Shown in pieces: positions 36,501-48,951 of a stretch of DNA of 64,000 nucleotides (the first letter of the stretch is position 1; each line of letters starts with the position of its first letter). The stretch spans positions 380,130-444,129 of the forward strand of contig NW_019775236.1 of NCBI RefSeq assembly GCF_001039355.2, in the 5' to 3' direction. The notes below the pieces were generated by a model. That model saw only the letters and a list, made by a program, of their open reading frames with translations, was not told the origin of the DNA and did no database searches. Origin of the DNA: Lingula anatina (taxonomy: Eukaryota; Brachiopoda; Lingulata; Lingulida; Lingulidae). The position numbers and the translations under genes are program-made.

Positions 36501-37913
36501 CTTAAAATTTTCTGTTTGAATGCATCTTCAATTTGTAACGATCTATTTCTTTATCCAACATCTGAGTGATTACTCGAACTTATGTGTGGCAGACCGTAAA
36601 AGAAATTCTATACAACAAATGACTTTCAATTAGATTTGAATACATCCTTCATTTCAACATTCACACCGGTCAACCCTGCTTTTCGACTGCTTGACCCTTT
36701 CTCGGCATTTCCAGTCATTAGCTATTGGTTCGATATTATCTACAAAGAAAAGCAAAGTTAATCCACGAGAAATGTTTTGATAGAGAATTGCCAATCAAGC
36801 GTGAATGGTGCTCTAAAGGGAAACCAATTACTGTGTAATGGGCCGCTACGTCCTGCGGCTCCTTCGTTCTGTAGCCGTCGACCAATTTCGATTTCTATTT
36901 TTATACACTGATTTTCCATTGAAAGGAGTTGTTAATTAAATCTATTCACGTTCTTTCCTAATTACAATCGATGAGCTTTTTGACGTTCTTGATTATACTG
37001 CAAGTCTCTACTATGCATTAAGTTGCGTATTTATTTTTGAACTATTTCAAAATTTGTGCATGGAAATTCCAATTAATTACATATAGATTTATTTAGAAAC
37101 AGTACTTTGCCTCTATACCCACTCAATAGCCCTAGCATTTGCCATACACTTCAAAACTGATATTTGAACTAGATTAAAACCAAACGAAAACAGCAAATAT
37201 GGAATTTGACATATATGCTACACTCATTGGTTACCTGGAACAAGACTAAAAAAATACAAATTAATAATCTCTTTTGTTCCAGATCAACGAGCAGCTGACC
37301 CTTGGTGCTACTAAAGAAGAAGCAGAGTCGATAGTGAGCTCTGGACAGCACTATATCCAAATGGTCATTGCCAGACCCCGTGCAGTGACTAAAGCGTGTC
37401 AGGCAACTCTGAACTCGACTCACTGTGCTTCAACGACCGCGGCCACGGAAATGCCTTCTTTGGACACCGAAAAGGTGAGAATTTATTTATAGTAGGATAC
37501 TTTGGGATATAGTACAAATAATTCAAGCCGTTTTTGTGTGATGTTAATCACTGTGATTACAATACCCAAGATTATGAATATACAGTGAAGATTTTCTAGA
37601 GATTGACATTTTGACACCCTAAGAATGGCATGTGTGGTAGCGATAAATTATGTATACAACATACAGCTATGTTGTAATAAAACTAAAATCTTATATATGT
37701 CGACAGGTACATCCAGAAGAAACCGACTGCACTGATCTGGAAAAGGAATTAAAATTGTTGAAAATCAGATGCAAGGATCTTCAAGAGGAGACAGCTAGAA
37801 AAGACGACAGGATCGTACATCTGTGCAATCTACTGGAGGGCCAAACACATCAGAGCAGAAATAGCTACGCCGCCGACGGGGAATACGAGACTGAAGTAGT
37901 TTCTGTCGTCTGA
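33529..37913 (+). CDS. PDZ domain and coiled-coil protein, unrecognised family
   Basis: Four coding exons (33529-34256, 34906-36193, 37283-37474, 37707-37913) join in phase to give 804 aa. The start ATG has A at -3 and follows an in-frame TAA at 33,460. Residues 1-560 are Ser/Lys-rich, charged and probably disordered, with an N-terminal segment MPSPSARDREIATLRDNLLA. From about 566 there is a PDZ-like fold: VHLTIEKK, then FGYSFARTV as carboxylate loop, a long insertion, LKVQISG, LQEGDYVLEINEQL and YIQMVIARP by about 702. A coiled coil follows (LEKELKLLKIRCKDLQEE). It ends in SVV, itself a class I PDZ ligand pattern. The layout suggests a cytoplasmic scaffold, but I do not recognise an orthologue. 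The first intron appears to use a GC donor. Confidence 0.85.
34285..34626. mobile_element. MITE copy B, TTAA-flanked (piggyBac-like ends)
   Basis: TTAA-AGGGATAACAACT at the left and AGTTGTTATCCCT-TTAA at the right form perfect terminal inverted repeats inside a duplicated TTAA. It is 342 bp long with an internal short palindrome near 34,428-34,457, and it is related over most of its length to 1,487-1,886. A TTAA target is the hallmark of piggyBac transposases, but no transposase is present. It lies in the first coding intron of the PDZ gene; unspliced translation would terminate in its first bases. Confidence 0.85.
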
Positions 37914-37951
37914 TATTGAATGAAAACTGAGGATGCTTCAACGAACTAAAA

Positions 37952-37957
37952 AATAAA
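37952..37957 (+). promoter_or_regulatory. Candidate poly(A) signal of the PDZ gene
   Basis: AATAAA lies about 40 bases after the TGA stop at 37,911-37,913. It is the first such hexamer downstream; others occur further on near 38,355 and 38,400. Confidence 0.55.
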
Positions 37958-38021
37958 CAGGATTTGGTAATGTATTGTTGGTTATAATCAAACCCGGTCG
38001 AGCACGTCCTTGCATGATAAC

Positions 38022-38117
38022 AGGTCACAGTGACATCGACGAGGTCAAAGTGACAACAACGGGGTCAGAGTGACAATGGCCGAGGCCACAGTGCCAGCGA
38101 CGAGGTCAAACTGAAAA
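38022..38117. repeat. Five-unit array of AGGTCAnnnTGAC-like inverted half-sites
   Basis: Units begin at 38,022, 38,042, 38,062, 38,083 and 38,103, a 20-21 bp period. Unit cores read AGGTCA-CAG-TGACAT, AGGTCA-AAG-TGACAA, GGGTCA-GAG-TGACAA, AGGCCA-CAG-TGCCAG and AGGTCA-AAC-TGAAAA. The first three match an inverted repeat of nuclear-receptor half-sites with a 3-bp spacer at all but the outermost base or two; the last two are degraded. It sits just beyond the candidate poly(A) signal of the PDZ gene. It may simply be a minisatellite whose unit happens to resemble the element. Confidence 0.7.
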
Positions 38118-39577
38118 GATTTTGTCACGAAACTCGTGCCATAATTAACAAGATAAAATACTTTTGATAGATGTGCATTCTCATTTATAAATTCTTTATA
38201 TACGTCGTATCGAAATTGTCGTCGTGAATTATGCACCTGCAAGCCATAATCATTGCTGTACTTTAAAAAATGGTGCAGTCCATTTATAAAGTTATTTTAA
38301 AGAATTATGTCGAAAATTCGTTTTATTTTGTTAATAATACGCCCATATGATGGAAAAATAAATCAATTCAAAGTTGACGTCACCTTTGGTAGATTTCCAA
38401 ATAAAACACTTCTCCGATTCGACTCGTTTTTGTAGCTATTGCTTTTATTGAATTTTATATGCATTAGTTTTATTGCGTTAGACTATATTCGGTCTAAAAG
38501 ATTTCTGATGCATAGATGTACATAGGATATGAAGTATATATCACTGAGGAAAACATATCCTTGCGAAATAAACGATACTGTATCGATTTCATATCATAAA
38601 CATTCCACACACCAAGTATGAAATATCGTCCTATTAAACATTTATCAGGCGATTATGCCCAACATTGCTTTTCTCTAACAAACAAACGCCCCGGTTAGAC
38701 ATAAGTCGGCTCATAAGCTGCACTGAAACTTTTTGCTACAGTATACGAGTATAAACAGGAACTCATTTTAGCACGACGTATTCCCTTGAGCATGATCAAC
38801 AACAATTCCGATCTTACGTATAAAATAGATAAACAACCTTTTTCGAAAATAAGTGTTTTGCTATATACAATTATTACATAAAAGTAAATATTTGTAAAAC
38901 CCCAAGACCCCATTTACTAGCTCTTTCAAGCAAGTTTCCCATAATATTTCTGGCATTTTGTATACTGAAAATTGCGGAACGGCCATGAAGCTTCCCAGGT
39001 CTTTTTCAATTAGATCTAGATTCATTATAAGATAAAAGAAAGTATTAAGCAAATTCGGAATTTTGACCTTGGTGCCGTATGGCACGACTGCAATGCTTCA
39101 TGTAGGTTCAGTCAAAAGTGTAAACGAAAAAAAAATCTGGATATGATTTCCGCGCCTTTCTTTTGATGTAAGAGGATATCAGAAGACATCTATTCTAGTG
39201 GTAATCCGTAAGCGTCCGTGCATTCATGATGATATTTACTTGCACACGAGGGTATTTGAGATTTACAGACACACTTTGTGTGTATCAATCCGAACATGTA
39301 CTTTCTGATGTTCGATAATAAACATTTATATATCCACAGGACACACAACATCTCGTGGCACCGTTGTAGAATTCCTGACTAGATGAAACAGATCTATCCA
39401 CAGATAGGTTCCAGCCTGTTATATGAGAAATACATAAAACCACAGTTGCACTGTATATGTAAATTCTGACGATGTTGTACAACAGGTTTTAATGAATTTG
39501 CACCGTCTTCCTTCGGCATTGCTGCTTAAATAATATCTTGGATTTGTACGATCATTTACTGCTGTTTTATATACACT
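38118..39577. other. Spacer between two convergent genes
   Basis: This lies between the 3' end of the plus-strand PDZ gene and the stop codon of the minus-strand LRP-like gene. It presumably contains the 3' untranslated region of the latter. No coding exon or RNA gene is visible. Confidence 0.55.
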
Positions 39578-40216
39578 TCAAGCATATGTATCATGGTTAT
39601 TCACAATAAGACCTTTTTCGTCTTTCATCCCTAAAAAGACATCGTCCATAGCAGTGTCTGACATCATTTCCGGTTTTCCTGGTTCTCCGAACGCGGGGTT
39701 GACAATTGCTAAACTGCCGTCTGCCCCCACCTTTACTCCGACTGAGACGTCCCCGCTGGTGGAGCCACCTCGTATTGATTCTGAGTCGGACATGTTGGTC
39801 TGATCCACATACTGGGGCGACCGGTTCCTGGGAATACACATTTGAGATTGATCAGATAAATACTGGCTTTTGATTTTATTTGATGAAAATAGCTGAAAAT
39901 ATAGACATTGTCACAGATGGCCAAATGTTTCTCTGTTTCCAAGTTAAACATCTATCACTAAACACCATAAAAAACATCTTGACTTAAAAAACGTGATTTT
40001 AATATCAATATACCAATGCAATTACGAAAAATTGTTTTAAACAATTAATTATTTAGTTCAAAGAAACCGGCATTATTAGTTTCTGAACACAGACCACTTT
40101 CAGAAAAAGATATGTTGATTACCTTCTCCGGACCAATATGACCGCCAAGATGACGATAAGCACAATTAGCACAACAACGACCACCACGATGCCGGCTATC
40201 AAACCTTTATTGTCGT
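39578..40216 (-). CDS. LRP-like gene exons 31-32: membrane span and cytoplasmic tail
   Basis: Exon 31 (40216-40123) encodes a Val/Ile/Leu membrane helix ([20 protein letters not shown]) followed by basic VRR. Exon 32 (39827-39578) gives a tail of about 83 residues with SPQYVDQ, an acidic Ser-rich SDSESIRGG, and NPAFGEP. NPAF resembles NPxY/F adaptor motifs. No PPPSPxS repeats, which carry Wnt signalling in LRP5/6, are present. It ends NNHDTYA and TGA. Confidence 0.9.
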
Positions 40217-43200
40217 CTGGAAGATAAAATTGAAATTGAAATGATTACACTGCACCAATCAGTATGAAATCTACACTATAAGCAAGAACAAGATTCAATG
40301 GACCACATGTAGTAATGTGTCCCTTTAATGAAATGTGTCGTCAGCTGTATCCCGTGCCCCCCTCTCCACCCCTCAACCATGCACTCACCTTGACCTTGAC
40401 TAGAGGCCTTTGGCCCAATTACACCTGCCTCCGACGTCGTGGAGGCCGGTAGCAGAGAGGGTGTAGGGTTTACCATCGTTGTTGTTGCTGTCGTTGTCGT
40501 TGTCGTCGTAGTCGTTGGTGTTGTTGGGACAAAAATAGTAGCTGTAAAACACGAATCCATAAATCTAAAAAAGTACAATTTACGAAATGATCAACAAATA
40601 GATCATCTTAGAACTTATCACCGTTTTAACTGCTTTGGTATGCTATAAACAAACAAACAAACAAGTTTTCTTTTGTTTTTCATGATAAAATGAACGAATG
40701 AATTTGAAATGAAAGATGGTCCCCACATTTCCCGTAGATCGTTGACTGTACTAATACTATAATTGTTGTTTAGCTTGGTTCTTTTTAGAGTGTAGAAAAA
40801 ATATTCATCGAGTGTCTTCAAACGCTTTATCATTCATTAGTTTTACTATTATTATTGCTATAAGTCTATAACATTGAAGTATTTTAATTTTTTCCTTGAT
40901 TGCAAGCCTGAATCAGCTTTACCTTAAATAATCAATAGTTATTTTGAAATATACAAAAGACAAAAATCATAAAAACACATGCAAATAAGTTTTATCTAAG
41001 TATTTGAGTATCGCCATGTTATTCATTTCCGTACCGTGCAACACATAGCCCATAACCAAAATTAAGTATGCTGATATTATTCCATCATGCATGTACCAGT
41101 GGTTATGCTCTTGACGTGTATTGTATCATATCAATTGCAGGCCTACCACGACACCATGAAGTTATTATCATTATTATAATCAACGCCTTCTTTACGTACT
41201 GGTAGTGGAGGACGGAGAGGTGGTACCACCAGTTGTGGTGGTGCGACTAGTTGTGGTGGTACGCAACGTACTGCTTTGGTACGCCGTGGTACTGGTCGTC
41301 GTACTGCTAGTTGTAGTTGGCGTACTCATTGTTGTACTCATTGTTGTACTTGTTGTGGTAGTACTAGTAAGTCTTGTTGGAACGGTGGAATGACGATCAT
41401 AGGATGTGGTACCTTGAGTAGGTGTGATGGTGGTGCTAGTCGTTTTGACTATGTATTTCGTTGCTGGGCAAGAAAAAGAAAAGGGCACCACCTTACTCAG
41501 ATTAAGCAACAGAAAAATAGTTTTTATGCCATGCTGCCATGCAGTTAGAGAAGACAACAAAGTTACTTCTTTTAGAACCCTTATGTTATGATTTTTATAT
41601 TAAAAAGCCTTGAACAAAAAGTGCATGAAGTTTATATTTCTAGAAGACATTGAGAATAGTTATGTATTGGCTACACTTCATTTTACCCATAACAGAAATG
41701 TCCTCACCCAAAACATTTACAAATGGTGCCCTACTACGTCCCAATATTCTACAATACCCACTCTCCACCGAAACGCACACACAGTTGACACGTTGTTCTA
41801 AACACATTGCACCCTATGCCCCGAGCCACTATACTCTACTATAATCAAAGATTTTTGAATCTCAAACTGCATTAAATTTACCATTGCAGATTGTAGTCAA
41901 ATCTTGTTCCCATATTCCGGTGATGTTGCAGTGTACTTTACTGGTGGTTTTCTGATAGCCAGGGTTGCACACATATTCACAAGAAGAGCCAGCGGTCGTA
42001 TTGCACTCCCTGGCAATGTTGCCGTTAGTTATATCACCAGAGCAATGTAACTCTAAAAATAAGAAAAAAACTATTCGATCAATGGACAATTAATTACATG
42101 ACTGAGTGGTCGCCTATCGTATCTATTTTGTCTTCTTTCTGCGACATCAAAAAAGTGAGCCAATGACAAATTGAACATTAGTTTATGCTCCTGCTTTATC
42201 TCGTATCTATAACAAAAAATACTAATGCAACATATTTGCGGTTATTAGTGCCATTCAGCAGCACAATTTTGATGGAATTTTTTTTTCGTAATAAAAGAAA
42301 CATATTAAGGTGTAAACATATTATAAACTGCAGTTTCACAGCATCTATTATCTAATTCGCATCTCCAAAGCGTTGGTTTGAAATGATGTTCAACCAATTT
42401 TACTCACGTTCGCACGTGATGCTTCCATCCCAGGTCAAGTCATCTAGACAGGTAAAGACGCCGGACCCAGATGTTTTTCGATAACCAGGTATGCAGTCCA
42501 CCTGGCAAATGTTTTTTCTGTTCCTGCCCTGACACCTGCCAAGTGTACCAACTGGCAAAACCAGCAAGGGACACCGTTCAACTGGAAAATATCATAAAGT
42601 GTAAAGTATCATAATTCACTAAGTGTTCCATACTGATTTGTTAGGTGGAGGCGGGCCATAATTAAGAACGATTTGGATGTATTCAGACAATCTTGAATAG
42701 GCCCGATATACCAAAATTGCTAAAAAAAGGAACAAAAAACACTAGCTCCCACATAGTATGCAATATGCATACTGTGAGCCTCTAAATAAGCATGTTCAAG
42801 ATACTAGGTGTGTTTAAGGATTGTCTTCTTTTCCCAGAGGTTTCATTTGCGAAAGCAGGAAGTTAAGCTGAGAGGGACTATTAGCTCAGCAAGCTGAACG
42901 TAGTGTGCTCTGGTCTCACCTATGCAGAGAGTGCTGAGATCCGGTTCAAACTGCCCCGTCTGAGGGTTACAGCGCGCTGTTGAACTATCCACGGAAGGTC
43001 TGAAGCCCTTCTCACAGGTGTAATTACAGGTCTGATTGGTTTCTCCCATGCAGCCATCCAAAAATACTCCGCCGGTGAACTTCATGTCGGGACACATCAA
43101 CCCTGTGGTATGCATAAAAAGTATATCTCCATTTAAATAAAATTCATATTTATAAAGTAGGAAATTGTAACAATGGCGAAATTAGGACTGGCGACATTGG

Positions 43201-46200
43201 CCCAAAAATTGCACGAGTCTACGCATTTCATTTTTGTGAAATAATTTTTGAAAGCAAGATCTGTTGATATGGATGAAAATATAGGTTAAATAAAAAGAGG
43301 TCGGATTTCGAGTAGAAATTAACATGTACTTAAAAGTCTAAATCAGTGAGGCTATAAAATGTGAAGTTCAGTGCTGAGGGACTCAAATCGCTATACATGA
43401 TATAGCTATATAAGTTACATTATGAACCGGAAGAAATATATTTGCCATAGTGAACCTGTTGAAATGTTTCTCACCTTTGGCACAATCTCTACCATTGAAG
43501 TGCAAAGTCTCACCGTCTGGACATGCACATTTTCTTTTGTTGCCCGGCATTGGCAGACAGTAGACGGCACAGCCGCCATTGTTTTGGGAGCAAGCTGTTG
43601 TTTCTGGAAATTTCAATTAAGGTGATTCAATTTCGTTACTAAATTTCCTTCACAATACGACAAAGAACTGACATCAAGCTAAATGATTACCAGTATTTGG
43701 ATATCTAAATAACAATTCTAAAAGTATCATTAAATGCTTATAATGTTAACTGATTTTAATAACCATATAATTGCTCGATACATGTATAATAAGCGTACTT
43801 GTTTGGGTTAAAGTAAATATCAATGATATCTGTCACTTTTTAAATTAAACATCTTCAAAGTAAAAAGATGGCTTTTTCTTTTCCATCAAAGTCATTTTAA
43901 AATGAAAAAATAACTCACTGTCGTCTCTCATTGGCTTACTTACCCCTCTTTACTGACGTATTGTAATACTTCAACCCGTTCAGCCCTGTGAAGTAGTCAT
44001 AGTGAAACACATCAACTTTGCCACTTGCGGTTCCATTTCTTCTGTCCATGCGGAATATCCCCTTTTGAAGCCAGTCGGTCCAGTAGAGGTAATCGCCTTT
44101 CCTCGTGATGGCAAACCCATGGGAGGAAGATAGAACTTTCAATGTAGTACGTTCCCCTGTTGCCAAGTTGTATTCCTCTACGCGATCCTCGTATCCGTCC
44201 ACCCAGTATAGTTTTTGTGCTGGAAATTGGGGGAAAGAAGTCAGTGATTAGTGCAGTTGGTGTGGTGTGATAATTAAGCTCAGGAGCATCATTTTCAAAA
44301 CAAGAAATGAGTGTGAAATATTTATACAACTGTAATTAGGAAATAAGATTTAATTCTATCAATATAAAAAGTGTACATATATTGGAAATCCTTTTGAATA
44401 GGGCTCGGAGTGAAAGATACCTTCAAAATCTGCAGTTAGGCCGTTTGGGTTCCTTAGTCCATGGCTAACCATTTTGGTATGATTGGTTCCCCCCATAGTA
44501 GCATTCATCACAGACGGCGAAGAGTTGGGCGTCGTCAACGTGTAATAGAAAGTTCTGAAGATCGTAACAGGAAAAAGCATGATTAAAAATATGTAAAAGG
44601 TGATACTAATAAGTATACGCTGTTTTTATCATAAGGTTGTTGTTTGCTTTGCTTTTCGAGAATATATAGGCAAATGTGAATCTAATGAAAGTGCAACTAT
44701 ATGTATATTAGTATTACAAAAAATCGTGATAAATCAAACCATCTCAAGAAGTGGCATGCATACCCTTTCCCTGGGTTCAATAAAATGGCTCTGGGATTAA
44801 ATGATCTGCTGTTGGATGAGTAAATTGTAGTCTCCGGAATAGAACCATCTCTCTTTATAACTCCCAGAGTGTCCAGCCCACGGTCAGTGAAATAAAGGTT
44901 TTTAGAACTGGTGTCGATGGCAACGCCGTCTACTCTGGATCCTATAATAAACAGTTGACCCGACTGTTATTAATTCAATTAGAAAATGAACTTTGTAAGT
45001 AGAAAACTTATATTTCTAAATGTTTGTCTCGGAAGCATTCAAAAACTGCAGAGGACTGTTACATTTTGGTATTGTATTTAGAATCCGATACAGCCGTTAT
45101 TAGAAAAAAGTGATAAATTATACTACTTCATTTAAGTTTTTATATATATTAAAGGTATGTTTACTGGATGTACATTGGGTTTCAATTTGATTCATTTGAT
45201 AATCTCCGTCATATTGGATCAACAAATAAAACAAGTTGTTATATTTAGGTGTTATTGAAAAGTCAAAAATTGTCTATTAACTTCGTCCAGGTTTTGAAAT
45301 CTTCCTTACCTGGCTTCCCTTGCCTAAGCGTTATGACACCAGTACCATTCAAATGCATGCTTCGAATTATGCCTTTCTTCCAGTCGGACCAATAAACTCG
45401 TTTTTCTGTGGGGTCGTAGTCGATGCCCATAGGCCACTCGTAATTAGTAGGAAGCTTAAGGGCAGATAACGTCTTAAAGTCAACGTCTGCTTGAAATATC
45501 GAGTGTCTGTAGTCATCCGCAATCAGGAAGAAATTATCCTCCATGATCTTAGCTGTAAAGAATTAATTTATGAATAGGGATTAGTTTCAACTGTTAAAAA
45601 CTTGATGAGATAGGGTCTATCAATTTTAGCTGGCCACATTTAATTCAAATCACGGTACAAAATCATTCAACAACGTGCTTACTTATTACAACAAAGCAGC
45701 AACACTTGTTGTACTTGTTTTTTTACCTAACAAAGATAAATGGGGTTAAGATTAGACTTTTTACCTGATTCACATGTTTTGCCGTCCGCCTGTAACTTCA
45801 TGCCATCAATACAGCCACACACTTTTCCACTTGGTTTGGGAAAACAGAGCTGTTCGCACCCATGCTGGGACTTACTGTCACAGGGTGCTAAATAGAAAAG
45901 GATTAGAATACTTTTCACACAACTCCATCAAAATCTATTTGTAGCACAGGTTTGCCCAAAAATAACACTACACTCATGGTTGGCAATACACATACACACG
46001 TAATGAATATCGTAAAAAAATTGTACCTTCTGATATCATGGGTTTCTAAAATAGTATACAAGATTTAGGTATGAGCGATAAATTAATTTTGTAACAGACC
46101 GCTAGCGCAAGCTGTGGTCAGAGATTATGAAAATAGATGCGTTATATTTAAGTCAGAAGGTATGTTAATCAACCTGTGATCCATAAACATTAAATCAATT

Positions 46201-47858
46201 AAACAATATTATACACCCAACGTCTTCAATAAAGGCAAGTTGGGGGAGGGGGGAGAGTTAAGTATTTTCTCTTTTAAGATTTCGGTAACTTAATCACTGT
46301 CGACTATTTAAGTCAAAATCACCATTCGTACCTTGTGTCAACTGCTGATAGCTGCGGTCTACAACAATTACATCGTAAGCGTCAGTATGATCTCTGTGTA
46401 AGAGGGTTGTGACGTTTTGTGCTATGGGGCTGTTTGAATTGGAGATGTTCAGCAAGTGCAAACCCGTCTGATTCGTAATGTCGGTGTACGCCAGTATTCC
46501 CTAGAAAGTTTTTGTAATCGGTGTCATAAACATACATTTGTAATAAGGCATTTAAGACTAATTGAAATATAAGCTTATTCTGTTTGAATAAATCTGAAAC
46601 CTTGCTGGAATATGTGTTCAGATAAGATTAAAATAACATCCATTTTCAAAAGATGACTTTTCTTGAATATTGCATTTTACTGGCAAATGTTTAATCATAT
46701 TTACCATCGTCCAATTTCACTGAACTATGTTCTGATATCAAGAAAAAAAATGTGCTTAAAACTCTACCTTATAGACAGCAATAGAAGTGATATTGTTGAA
46801 GTTCTTTGGTAATGTGATTATACGTTGATCTTCTCCTAATATGCCGACAGACCGGATATCCTTGTCTTTACTATCAAACCAGTAAAGTCTGAATTGATAA
46901 AAATATATATTATAAAACAATTATCAAAATAACGTGCATTTTTACGTATTTACTATAATTTTTAGTTGACGGCTTCATGTATTATTTAATGTAGACACAA
47001 TTGGGACTGATCGCTGCTGCTGTTCATTTGTCTTTATGGAGTAAGTGTATATAAGTGATTGAAGACATTTGCCATTATTACCTTTCTTCAATATAGTCAA
47101 AAGTAAGACAGGTTGGGGATATAGAAATGTTCATCAAATTTCTTTTATTTTGACCGTCTAAATCTGCAGTCTGGATTTTGTTCTTGGAAATCCAATACAT
47201 TGATCTGAAAAATAAGAATAAAAAGGCAATCATATGGCATAACTATGAAGTGTAATGAGTTTTTATGATTTGATATTTATTTAAACTCTTGTTGTTTCAA
47301 AGATATAGAATTGCACAAGTATAACAAAATGTGACTTGAACTGAAATACATCACAAATTTTGAGTTTGTTATCCAACTACTCGACGCCAATGTAGGCTAT
47401 TCACTGTATGAACATATGCTGAACAATTACGATCACATTAAAAAATAAACAGCTTACCCTCTGAGGGGATGAACAATTATATCTCTCGGACTAGAGAGAT
47501 TCTTTAGGAGAATTTTTTGAAGTGTCCCATCTGTCTTTGCTGCCCATATTTGACCATTGGTGACCTCTGTCCAATACAAGTTATCAGAGAGCCAATCCAG
47601 GGCCAACCCTGTCAAAAGATAAAGCAACCCGTATTAAATCAAATCGAATCGAATGTATGATAAAAAAAGGGGTGCGTTGGCATGCATAATACATTGAAAA
47701 ATATATTGAAAATTTTTTCATTCGTTATGTAGCTTATACAATGGAATGTGCTAATGACAATGTACAATATTGTTCTAAATTTTTATACAACAACAATACC
47801 TTAAAATAAATGTTAGCATCTATAAAACTGAAAGCAAAAATAGATAAATAAATAAATA

Positions 47859-47889
<31 letters not shown>

Positions 47890-48798
47890 ACTTTAAATTG
47901 TTGCTTTAGGCAACACCTGTATATATCAGTTACCTCCTAAACTGTCGATACCATAAATCAATGACGTGACGTCAGAGGTGTTAGTAAGCATGGTGCGCAT
48001 CAACCTCTTCTTGGAACTGTAATAGAATACCTCCTGGGAGTATTTATTGACGGCAATCCTGTAGATCTCCGTGACGTCCACGTCGCCTGGCACGGACTGT
48101 TTCAGGAAGCAGTAGTCGTATGGGGTGTTCACTGTGGACGAGGTCACATTAAAATGTGGCTGGCACAACCGGTCTCCCAGCGAATACATAAAACCAGATT
48201 TGATTTCAGATCCTGGAAAGAGAGTGAGAGAGAGGTAAACACAAATACGAAACATATTAAATTCCATAAACACGCTGTGGCTCTGAAAGGGTTTTGGTTG
48301 TACATGTACATGTAGATATGATGATGTGAATGCACTATATTCAAACCAAAGGATTTTTGGTACACACGAAAAACTACATACAATATAAAAAAGAAGAAAA
48401 CTAAATTTCTTATTTTCCTTTTCTTATATTAAAATGCTACAAAGAAAACTACGTCAAACTTAATACAGTGGAATCTAAAGATGTATTTTTTACACAGTAA
48501 AATAAGATATGCTTTTAAGAATTCTTTCGGGAAAAAACATCTACTCTCAGTTACGCACGAAATTTTATAGGTCAAAATTAAATATTCCGTTAATGTCACA
48601 CGGATAATAAATTATGAGTTGACAAGCTACAGATCGGAATTGCCGGACCTTACCTACGCATTTACTGCTGTCGGTGTCGAAGGTGTAACCATTGCTACAC
48701 GTGCAACGAGCAAGGTTCTTCGGCGTCACCACACACAGCTGATCACAGTTTTTAGATAAACATGGATCTATGGGAGAAATATGAGACATATTATTATT

Positions 48799-48832
<34 letters not shown>

Positions 48833-48904
48833 TTGTTGTTGTAATTTGCACCAATACTGTGTGCCGTCACGTCTGCTTCTTTACATGCCCGCGTGTTAAA
48901 AACA

Positions 48905-48951
<47 letters not shown>

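Noticed and set aside
41205-41548. Plus-strand Val-rich or Cys-rich frames opposite the Thr-rich exon
   Set aside because: They are the complement of the repetitive ACN codons of the minus-strand stalk exon, which has proper splice sites and phase.
48565-48945. Minus-strand frame with a poly-Asn run before the EGF2 exon
   Set aside because: The Asn run is the (TTG)n microsatellite in the intron; the coding exon starts at the acceptor at 48,768/48,769 and encodes only the EGF part.
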